A stretch of 11,329 nt of DNA from JAIUNP01 sp020161975 (GTDB lineage: Bacteria > Pseudomonadota > Alphaproteobacteria > Rhizobiales > Beijerinckiaceae): contig DAIOGK010000047.1 in the NCBI GenBank assembly GCA_036745275.1, positions 1 through 11,329 of the forward strand, read 5' to 3'. Both the position numbers and the translations under genes were made by a program. Below are positions 6,978 to 11,329 of the stretch, piece by piece; the first letter of the stretch is position 1, and each line of letters starts with the position of its first letter. The notes beneath the pieces are model-generated. The model worked only from the letters and a program-made list of their open reading frames with translations, had not been told where the DNA came from and ran no database searches.

Positions 6978-8065
6978 GGCGTGCCCCGCCCAGGTCGGCG
7001 GGAAGTGGCACTGGCACCGTGCCTTTCATGCGCGCGCGTCAAAGAAGAAAAGTTAGAATCTATGTTAGATTCTAAGTTAGCAGTCGGATTCTGACTTTCG
7101 TTCCATAGACTTAACTGGGTTTCGTGCGCCTGATGTGCCGATAGTGCTGCGCCTAATGTACCGATACCCTTTGCGCCTGATGTACCGACGGTATCCACAT
7201 GGTTATCCACAGGCACTGTGGATAGATTTTCGGGGCGGATTCGCAGCAGTTCGCGGTGATCTTCGCGCAAGATATTGAGCCTGTAGCCGGGCAGCGGCTG
7301 GCGGGCCGCGATGCGGCGCAGGTCCAGCGCGAAATCGGATATCCGGGCCATGCTGCCGGATTTCTGGTGGAGGTGCGCAACCTCGAACATCCAGCCATGC
7401 GGCTGATGTCCGGCATGTTTACGGGCGACACGGTAGAGCCAGCGCTCGATACCGCCTGTCAGCCGAAAATAGTCCGGGTCGATGGTGAGGACGAGAGAAC
7501 GGTCGAGGACGCTGTTGTAGAACCACTCGGGCAGGACAAACTCCATGCCCTCTACCCGACCGTCGCGCGTGGTCATCTCTTCCCATTCGTTGATCCAGGA
7601 GAACTGGCGGCGGCGCCAATGCTTGCCGTTACGGATCGTCGTGGCGACGACCGTGGATTGCAGCCGGGCAAGCGCTGCCTTCAGCAGCAGATATTGCCGG
7701 TTTCCGGTGTCGCGTCCGATGGCGCGCAGCAGATGATAGGGCGTGAAGCGGAAGAAGCGGGATGTCTTGATGCCGTTGTTTGCGGCGGCGACGATCTGGC
7801 TGGCAGCCCAGATCAGCACATCAGCATCCCAGATCGTCGCCATGCCGTGTTCAGGCATTCCGAACACCTGCACCTCGACATCGGCGGTCTTGTAAAGGAT
7901 CGGCTTCGTGCGCGGCGTCTTCGCCAGCGAGAAGAATGGCCGTTCCATCAGATCGCGCTGGTCGCGCGGACTGGCATCGCCGGTTGCAACCACGAAGGGA
8001 TCGAGATGGCTGCGCTCGCTACCGCCTTCTCGCCGCGAGGCGTCAGGGTGATCGACGCGCCGCAT
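6974..8065 (-). CDS. repA: RepA-type replication initiator (RPA family)
   Basis: This 363-residue protein resembles the replication initiator RepA (RPA) family of alphaproteobacterial plasmids and ICEs. The conserved region begins at MERPFFSLAKTPR (Met40, a possible internal start). It continues with MATIWDADVLIWAASQI, FFRFTPYHLLRAIGR, WRRRQFSWINEWEE and the winged-helix-like ERWLYRVARKHAG block. It would bind the origin and load the replication machinery. The ATG at 8065 directly follows the rdfS-like stop (TGAATG), and its own stop overlaps parA. The C-terminal 90 residues are low-complexity and include a Gly/Ala-rich stretch, because the DNA there carries iteron-like repeats, DnaA boxes and an AT-rich dyad (7053-7225). 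That end may be shaped by DNA function more than protein function. Confidence 0.9.
   Translation of the reverse strand: MRRVDHPDASRREGGSERSHLDPFVVATGDASPRDQRDLMERPFFSLAKTPRTKPILYKTADVEVQVFGMPEHGMATIWDADVLIWAASQIVAAANNGIKTSRFFRFTPYHLLRAIGRDTGNRQYLLLKAALARLQSTVVATTIRNGKHWRRRQFSWINEWEEMTTRDGRVEGMEFVLPEWFYNSVLDRSLVLTIDPDYFRLTGGIERWLYRVARKHAGHQPHGWMFEVAHLHQKSGSMARISDFALDLRRIAARQPLPGYRLNILREDHRELLRIRPENLSTVPVDNHVDTVGTSGAKGIGTLGAALSAHQAHETQLSLWNESQNPTANLESNIDSNFSSLTRAHERHGASATSRRPGRGTP
7053..7225. other. Candidate replication origin inside the 3' end of repA
   Basis: Three direct repeats of about 18 bases begin TGCGCCT and centre on TGTRCCGA: 7125-7142, 7148-7165 and 7172-7189, spaced 23 and 24 bases, roughly two helical turns, as iterons usually are. 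Next to them are three DnaA-box-like nonamers: GTATCCACA (7191-7199), a consensus TTATCCACA (7203-7211), and CTATCCACA on the minus strand (7217-7225). The last two form an exact 9-bp inverted repeat around GCA (7204-7224). On the other side is an AT-rich stretch with the exact dyad TTAGAATCT-ATGTT-AGATTCTAA (7053-7075), suitable as an unwinding element. Iterons, DnaA boxes and AT-rich DNA together are the hallmark of a theta origin. Confidence 0.72.
7125..7189 (+). repeat. Three iteron-like direct repeats
   Basis: The copies are TGCGCCTGATGTGCCGAT, TGCGCCTAATGTACCGAT and TGCGCCTGATGTACCGAC, differing at one to three positions. Because the spacing is 23 then 24 bases, they are not in the same codon phase, so protein-level repetition does not explain them. 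Confidence 0.82.
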
Positions 8066-8338
8066 TCAGAGCTTGCTCCGCTCTTCAGGCGTCAGGGGAC
8101 GCGCCGGAAAGACTGTTCCGGCGCCCTCGTCACTGGTGGATCTGCGCATGCCGATGTCGGCCCAGGACTGAAGATCCTCGACGATATAGAGGACGCGGCC
8201 GCCGATTTTGCGATAGGTCGGGCCGGTCCCGTAGGTCCGGTGTTTTTCCAGTGTGCGAAGAGAAATGCCAAGGAAACGTGCAGCTTCCTGAGTGCGCAGC
8301 ATGCGCGGTGGCATTTCCGTGTTGCGGCGCTCGATCAT
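8066..8338 (-). CDS. rdfS: Excisionase / RdfS-like AlpA-type HTH protein
   Basis: A 90-residue protein with a MerR-like winged HTH of the AlpA/excisionase type (HTH_17) at about residues 13-61: LRTQEAARFLGISLRTLEKH for the recognition region, then PTYRKIGGRVLYIVEDLQSWA for the wing and final helix. Such proteins are recombination directionality factors that bend the attachment site and push the integrase towards excision; some also activate the downstream operon. A strong GGAGGTGAT ribosome site lies just upstream of the ATG at 8338. It heads the operon running to the relaxase, as rdfS does in ICEMlSymR7A-type elements. The gene symbol is by analogy. The alternative is a plain AlpA-like activator without excision activity. 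Confidence 0.82.
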   Translation of the reverse strand: MIERRNTEMPPRMLRTQEAARFLGISLRTLEKHRTYGTGPTYRKIGGRVLYIVEDLQSWADIGMRRSTSDEGAGTVFPARPLTPEERSKL

Positions 8339-8534
8339 GAGATCACCTCCGGTTCGTCAGGTTGATGCGGCTGCCGGAGACGGCGGCGCGCTATGGCGAA
8401 CCATGGGAAGGGATCGGCGGCGTGTAGCGTGCCGCATTTACGCCTATGCGCAGACGGCACCCCTGAAGGGGGCTGTGTCAGTGCGAAAAGGCGTGAGATT
8501 TCAGGGACTCAAGGAGGCCGATGCGGATTTGCTC

Positions 8535-8563
8535 AAGACATCCACACGCAGTTCGGCTATCAA
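8535..8563 (+). promoter_or_regulatory. Weak candidate promoter for the QseM-like gene leader
   Basis: AAGACA (8535-8540) and TATCAA (8558-8563) are separated by 17 bases and would start transcription near 8570, exactly where the structured leader begins. Neither hexamer is close to consensus, and an activator may be required. This is inference from spacing only. Confidence 0.3.
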
Positions 8564-8570
8564 TACAGAT

Positions 8571-8790
8571 GGAGCAGACGCACTGCTCCGGGGGCGTAGT
8601 AACCCCTGACTAGCGGTTGGTGTCGGCCGTGACGGCACCATACTCCTTGACCCTATGGTCGGGGAGCCTGTGGCGTATGCAACAGGCTTTCCAGCTAAAG
8701 GCCATGGGGCCGTCTAGTCACGGTTACTAACTCCCCGATCACCAGGAGTCAGAGAGTTTTATTGCGGGGGCGAACCGCAGAAACTCTTCT
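8571..8790 (+). ncRNA. Structured leader RNA candidate upstream of the DUF2285 gene
   Basis: The region is dense in complementary segments, read on the + strand. GGAGCAG-ACGCA-CTGCTCC forms a hairpin (8571-8589). TAGTAACC..TGACTAG (8597-8613) pairs with CTAGTCA.GGTTACTA (8714-8729), extendable by CGGGG (8589-8593) with CCCCG (8733-8737). TGGTCGGGGAG (8656-8666) pairs with CTCCCCGATCA (8731-8741), enclosed by ACTCCT (8642-8647) / AGGAGT (8744-8749). Inside are hairpins CCTGT/ACAGG (8667-8686) and GGCC-ATGG-GGCC (8700-8711). CCGTGAC (8627-8633) also matches GTCACGG (8717-8723). A last hairpin AGAGTTT..AAACTCT with inner TGCGG/CCGCA (about 8753-8787) sits just before the ribosome site. Some helices cross and others exclude each other. 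I recognise no known riboswitch or ribozyme consensus. It occupies most of the 470-base gap; 8339-8530 holds nothing clear beyond the rdfS ribosome site and a small CCCC-TGAA-GGGG hairpin (8460-8471). Confidence 0.6.
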
Positions 8791-8808
8791 GAAAGAAGGG
8801 GAATAACT

Positions 8809-9099
8809 GTGAAAACACCCGTCTCACTTGATCCCGATGTGGATGATCTGGCGCCTTCCGGCGATGTCATCACCGCCTATGACGAACAGCATTTCGTGAC
8901 CTATCTGCGCCTTCTCGACGCCAAGGCCGAGGATGCGGACTGGAAGGAAGTGGCACAGATTGTACTGCACCGCGATCCGGCATCTGATGAGATGCGAACC
9001 CGGCGATGCTGGCAGAGCCATCTGGAACGCGCTCAATGGCTGTCGCGAGCTGGATACCGGAAAATTCTGGAACAGGCTGCGGCAAACAGGAATCGGTAA
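8809..9099 (+). CDS. Standalone DUF2285 protein, QseM-like antiactivator
   Basis: This 96-residue protein consists almost entirely of one DUF2285 domain: YDEQHFVTYLRLLDA (about residues 24-38), DWKEVAQIVLHRDP (44-57), then CWQSHLERAQWLSRAGYRKIL (67-87). DUF2285 is a helix-turn-helix variant. In ICEMlSymR7A the small DUF2285 protein QseM binds and blocks the activators TraR and FseA, keeping excision and transfer off. The start is a GTG at 8809, set by the purine-rich GAAAGAAGGGG about eight bases upstream. It is divergent from the rdfS-like gene, preceded by a structured leader, and meets the split FseA-like gene tail to tail with a seven-base gap. The role is inferred from family and context; it could instead be an activator. 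Confidence 0.85.
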   Translation: MKTPVSLDPDVDDLAPSGDVITAYDEQHFVTYLRLLDAKAEDADWKEVAQIVLHRDPASDEMRTRRCWQSHLERAQWLSRAGYRKILEQAAANRNR

Positions 9100-9106
9100 G
9101 ATTGCC

Positions 9107-9754
9107 TCATTTGCGTTTTGATCGTGGAATCGGCTTGACCGGATAATGCAAAAGCAGCCGATAGCCCCCGCGCATCATCCTGATGCCGTGGGCAATAAGA
9201 CGACGTGCTTTGTTCTTGCGCGGATCAGTCTCGAAATCTTCCTTGTTGCCACGGAAGCCGAGCAGGACTTCGGCAACGGCACGATAGCTTTCGCCGTGCA
9301 GCCGTGCGTCCAGGGCGCGCAACGACAGAAGGTGCCATTGCCGAAGCTGCACTGGCATGGCGCGAGCATCCGGCCCCGGAGAGCGGCCTGTCAGGCACCT
9401 CCAGAAGCGGCGGGCCGCATGGGCGCGTAATTCCATGAACTCGTCCATGGGCAGGATTGCAGCATAGAAAGCTGCCGCATCGATCGCGCCCTGTGGCAGC
9501 CAGAATTGATGCTCCATCCCACCGATACGCCAGATTGCGTGCCAGCCATCCGGCGCGCGGCGCAGGATCAGGCCATCGAGATGTGCGAGAGCGACAAGCC
9601 GGCCGCCATCCGGTTCGTTCTGCTCGACCGGAGACAGAATAATGGCCTGCGGATTGAAATGCGGCGACCAGAAAGGCGGTACGCCGTCAGGCTGCGCGTC
9701 GGGATCGTGTGCGAAATCGCACTCCCCAGCGGGAAGCAAAGGCGTCAACCTCAT
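9107..9754 (-). CDS. DUF2285 domain ORF, C-terminal part of a split FseA-like activator
   Basis: The frame is open from 9796 to the stop at 9107. Conserved sequence begins only near PPFWSPHFNPQAIILSP. It continues through a beta-rich segment (DGLILRRAPDGWHAIWRIGG) to the C-terminal DUF2285 HTH: SLRALDARLHGESYRAVAEVLLG, then DPRKNKARRLIAHGIRMMRGGYRLLLHYP. No start codon has a properly spaced ribosome site. The ATG given (9754) has an AGGAG directly abutting it, and the GTG at 9796 has none. The residues before 9713 in this frame look unlike the family, whereas the upstream ORF read in its own frame to 9714 supplies the missing N-terminus. I therefore think most product arises by a +1 shift near 9713-9716, giving a 264-residue fusion. 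The homologous pair in ICEMlSymR7A is msi172-msi171 (FseA). Confidence 0.85.
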   Translation of the reverse strand: MRLTPLLPAGECDFAHDPDAQPDGVPPFWSPHFNPQAIILSPVEQNEPDGGRLVALAHLDGLILRRAPDGWHAIWRIGGMEHQFWLPQGAIDAAAFYAAILPMDEFMELRAHAARRFWRCLTGRSPGPDARAMPVQLRQWHLLSLRALDARLHGESYRAVAEVLLGFRGNKEDFETDPRKNKARRLIAHGIRMMRGGYRLLLHYPVKPIPRSKRK

Positions 9755-9902
9755 CTCCTGCGGGTTCTCTCCTCTGCGTGAGTCTCTCGACGTCACGGCG
9801 ATAGTCTTCGTTGCGACGAAGATATTCCCAGGCGAAACCGGCGGGCGGAAGGTCTTTAATGCGTCTATAGGCCGCCGGAGTACGCCAATCTATGCTCTGC
9901 AT
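9687..9902 (-). CDS. fseA: DUF6499-type ORF, N-terminal part of a split FseA-like activator
   Basis: A 71-residue ORF: SIDWRTPAAYRRIKDLP, then FAWEYLRRNEDYRRDV, then FASRWGVRF. These are the conserved elements of the transcriptional-regulator-like N-terminal domain that usually precedes DUF2285. After RWGVRF (Phe63) the conserved sequence leaves this frame; the remaining eight residues (RTRSRRAA) are arginine-rich and unrelated, and TGA follows. The start at 9902 is set by a perfect AGGAGG seven bases upstream (9910-9915); the frame is open further upstream without support. Together with the following DUF2285 ORF in the +1 frame it encodes an FseA-like activator, expected to switch on the rdfS-led operon. 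Alone it would be a short product. A degenerate frameshifted gene is the alternative, but the clean slip site and the known homologous case argue against it. Confidence 0.85.
   Translation of the reverse strand: MQSIDWRTPAAYRRIKDLPPAGFAWEYLRRNEDYRRDVERLTQRREPAGDEVDAFASRWGVRFRTRSRRAA
9713..9716 (-). promoter_or_regulatory. Candidate +1 ribosomal frameshift site (TTT_C)
   Basis: Reading the minus strand, the upstream ORF runs CGA TTT CGC. Moving forward one base after TTT gives TTC GCA CAC GAT CCC and joins RWGVRF to AHDPDAQP and then PPFWSP, restoring the family sequence. One phenylalanine tRNA reads both TTT and TTC, so slippage costs no pairing, and the following CGN codon is the same context as the +1 site UUU_CGU of influenza PA-X. 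The exact position could be a few codons away. Confidence 0.65.
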
Positions 9903-9920
9903 GGCGCGTCCTCCTAAAGC

Positions 9921-9942
9921 CGGACGGACAAGACTACGTCCG
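9921..9942. promoter_or_regulatory. Inverted repeat in the leader of the FseA-like gene
   Basis: CGGACG-N10-CGTCCG is an exact 6-bp dyad spanning 22 bases, directly before the AGGAGG ribosome site of the DUF6499 ORF. It could be an operator or an RNA hairpin limiting translation. The rest of the 332-base gap to vapB (9903-10234) holds only a looser dyad CTGAC-N11-GTCAG (10071-10091) and the vapB promoter region; I found no convincing tra box. Confidence 0.4.
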
Positions 9943-10168
9943 ACTTGAAAAGGCTGCGGTATCAAATGGTTTTACGGTAGCGTATCTAACGCGATAAGTG
10001 GATCGCCTAACCTGATCAATCCATTCAACAATCTCTCGTTAGCACTGTTGCGCATCACATGGGAGACACCCTGACGACATTCCCGTGTCAGTGATCGAAG
10101 CCGAATGGCGCAAACGCGCGACTGCGTGGTTCCGGCGCAACCGAGAGCGCGGCCCGCAGGGCGACACC

Positions 10169-10229
10169 TTGATTTTTGAAGTTATCAGAGTTAGGTATAT
10201 CCCTGTTGAATATCCCGCAACACAGGAGG
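10169..10229 (+). promoter_or_regulatory. vapBC promoter, operator repeats and ribosome site
   Basis: TTGATT (10169-10174) is a reasonable -35, followed by an AT-rich TTAGGTATAT (10191-10200) where a -10 is expected. Two direct repeats ATATCCC (10197-10203 and 10210-10216, 13 bases apart) overlap the likely start site and could bind the VapB or VapBC repressor. AGGAGG (10224-10229) lies five bases before the vapB ATG. Confidence 0.45.
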
Positions 10230-10234
10230 CAGCC

Positions 10235-10468
10235 ATGACCAGTTCAACCGTCTTTACCAGCAACCGCAGTCAGGCCGTGCGCCTGCCGAAAGCCGTGGCC
10301 TTTCCCGAGGGCGTACATCAGGTAGACATCCTGAAGATCGGCCGCAGCCGTGTGATCGTGCCGCAGGGCAAACGATGGGATGACCTGTTCCTGCATGGCC
10401 CTCGCGTCAGCGATGACTTCCTCACCGAGCGCGAGCAGCCAGCCACAGAAGAGCGCGAGTCCTTCTGA
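10235..10468 (+). CDS. vapB: VapB-type antitoxin
   Basis: This 77-residue antitoxin has an AbrB-like swapped-hairpin DNA-binding N-terminus (VFTSNRSQAVRLPKAVAFP at about residues 5-23, then VDILKIGRSRVIVP). An acidic C-terminal tail (DDFLTEREQPATEERES) is the part that normally wraps the toxin's active site. I use the ATG at 10235 because of the AGGAGG five bases before it; the frame is open back to 10085, but that part has no family resemblance. The stop overlaps the vapC start by one base (TGATG). It neutralises VapC and probably represses the operon. Confidence 0.92.
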   Translation: MTSSTVFTSNRSQAVRLPKAVAFPEGVHQVDILKIGRSRVIVPQGKRWDDLFLHGPRVSDDFLTEREQPATEERESF

Positions 10469-10866
10469 TGCTCACCTACATGCTCGATACCAATATCTGC
10501 ATCTATGTGATGAAGACCTATCCCCCTGCCGTGCGCGAGAAGTTCAATGCGCTGGCGGACCAACTTTGCATATCGAGCATCACGCTTGGCGAACTGCACT
10601 ATGGCGCGGAAAAATCCGCACGACGCAGCGAAAACCTGACGGCGATTGAGCATTTTGTGGCGCGGCTGGACGTTCTGCCCTTTGGCGACAAGGCGGCCGC
10701 CCATTACGGGCAGGTCCGCGCCGAACTGGAGCGTGCGGGCACGCCTTGCGGGCCGCACGACATGCAGATCGGCGCACACGCCCGCAGCGAGGGGCTAATC
10801 GTGGTGACGAACAACATGAAGGAGTTCGCCCGCATGCCCGGGGTGCGCGTGGAGAACTGGGTGTAG
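10468..10866 (+). CDS. vapC: VapC toxin, PIN-domain ribonuclease
   Basis: This 132-residue PIN-domain endoribonuclease is of standard VapC length. The acidic metal-binding residues are visible: Asp7 in YMLDTN, Glu42 in ITLGEL, and Asp98 in GPHDMQIGAHA. The VVTNNMKEFARMPGVRVENW ending is typical of VapC enzymes, a family whose known members cut initiator tRNA or 23S rRNA; the target here is unknown. It is translationally coupled to vapB by TGATG. Within a conjugative element the pair would kill or arrest cells that lose it and so stabilise it. All catalytic residues look intact. Confidence 0.95.
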   Translation: MLTYMLDTNICIYVMKTYPPAVREKFNALADQLCISSITLGELHYGAEKSARRSENLTAIEHFVARLDVLPFGDKAAAHYGQVRAELERAGTPCGPHDMQIGAHARSEGLIVVTNNMKEFARMPGVRVENWV

Positions 10867-10905
10867 CGGTTGCGGTGGGCGCAACGGCTTTCCCACGGGC
10901 ATGAG

Positions 10906-10935
10906 AAAGGCCCCGACCTTACGGTCGGAGCCTTT
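10906..10935. terminator. Bidirectional terminator between vapC and DUF736
   Basis: The hairpin AAAGGC-c-CCGACC-TTAC-GGTCGG-a-GCCTTT has 12 base pairs with one mismatch and a four-base loop. Its A/T ends supply a short T-run on either strand. It lies in the 79-base gap between convergent genes, as expected of a shared terminator. Confidence 0.75.
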
Positions 10936-10945
10936 GTGCCGCGCC

Positions 10946-11272
10946 TTAGTCGCCGCGGCGACCGTTGGGGCGGGACCAGATGAGGGAGAAGGTGTCGCCA
11001 TCTTCCTCGTCGAAGAGGTTGGCGTAGATCGGGGCGTTGAAGCTCGGATCATCCAGCTTGAGGCCCAGATAGTCGCGGCCTTCGTTGGAGCACTTGGACC
11101 AGGCGGCGCCGATCTCGGCGCGGCCGACCAGAACCCGGTGGCTGGGGGCGTTCTCGCCGGTGGCGCGCAGGTCGGGAACGATGCGCACGCCTTTGGCCTG
11201 GACGCTGAGGGTGACGATGTCGCCGGTGAATTCGTTCGAGCCGGTTTTCTTGAAGGTGCCGATGGTTGCCAT
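10946..11272 (-). CDS. DUF736 family protein (second copy)
   Basis: This 108-residue protein has the DUF736 pattern: MATIGTFKKTGSNEFTGDI at the start, IGAAWSKCSNEGRDYLGLKLDDPSF in the middle, and ANLFDEEDGDTFSLIWSRP near the end. GGAGA lies about eight bases before the ATG at 11272. It is a diverged paralogue of the DUF736 gene in the transfer operon, probably starting or belonging to a separate minus-strand unit that continues beyond the window. No function is established. It has no signal peptide or membrane segment. The last 57 bases of the window show nothing recognisable. Confidence 0.95.
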   Translation of the reverse strand: MATIGTFKKTGSNEFTGDIVTLSVQAKGVRIVPDLRATGENAPSHRVLVGRAEIGAAWSKCSNEGRDYLGLKLDDPSFNAPIYANLFDEEDGDTFSLIWSRPNGRRGD

Positions 11273-11329
11273 TTTAAGTCTCCGTTTTCCGTTTCCGAGC
11301 CCGCACCATTGCGGCCTCTATGGCGATCG

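Noticed and set aside
7256..8365. Open frame of 369 codons on the + strand opposite repA and the rdfS-like gene
   Set aside because: It is antisense to two recognisable genes in a coupled operon; the product has no recognisable family and no ribosome site.
8393..8599. Small + strand ORFs in the rdfS/qseM-like intergenic region
   Set aside because: No recognisable domain, no convincing ribosome site, and overlap with the structured RNA segment.
8571..8790. CRISPR array or tRNA cluster as explanation for the repeats
   Set aside because: The repeats are inverted rather than regularly spaced direct repeats, and no cloverleaf with a T-loop motif and acceptor stem can be drawn.
10085..10234. In-frame N-terminal extension of vapB
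   Set aside because: It lacks resemblance to VapB and runs through the promoter and direct repeats; AGGAGG fixes the start at 10235.

Overview
The window looks like alphaproteobacterial DNA. It is GC-rich for most of its length and carries the core gene set of ICEMlSymR7A-type integrative and conjugative elements: RlxS-type relaxase, TraF peptidase, DUF2840, ParA, RepA, AlpA/RdfS-like excisionase and DUF2285 regulators. I cannot fix the genus. Rhizobiales, Sphingomonadales and Acetobacteraceae are all possible. No integrase, mating-pore (T4SS) gene, LuxR/LuxI pair or attachment site was found here, so this is an internal part of an element, or one end of it.

Layout. Bases 1-1480 are a lower-GC cargo or flank segment: a truncated NmrA/QOR2-type NAD(P)-binding gene (-) divergent from a complete LysR regulator (+). 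From 8338 down to 1544 runs one long minus-strand transfer operon: rdfS-like excisionase, repA, parA, a ribbon-helix-helix protein, DUF2840, traF, DUF736, lytic transglycosylase, a doubtful 106-aa ORF over a cluster of inverted repeats (candidate oriT), and the relaxase. The rdfS and repA genes are directly adjacent, and repA through traF are each linked by ATGA overlaps. The 3' end of repA holds three iteron-like repeats, three DnaA-box-like sites and an AT-rich inverted repeat, which together form a candidate replication origin.

Bases 8339-10234 form the control region. A standalone DUF2285 gene (QseM-like, +) diverges from rdfS across a 470-base gap. Much of that gap (8571-8790) can fold into a complex RNA with mutually exclusive and crossing helices. 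Facing the QseM-like gene is a split regulator: a short DUF6499-type ORF followed in the +1 frame by a DUF2285 ORF. Joining them at a TTT_CGC site rebuilds a continuous FseA-like protein. In ICEMlSymR7A, FseA is made by programmed +1 ribosomal frameshifting, activates rdfS, and is blocked by QseM. All three parts appear here within about 1.9 kb.

Bases 10235-11272 hold a vapBC toxin-antitoxin pair (+), a probable bidirectional terminator and a second DUF736 gene (-). Inferred logic: the FseA-like frameshift product turns on rdfS, the QseM-like protein opposes it, the excised element may replicate through RepA/ParA, it is nicked by the relaxase, and vapBC favours its retention.
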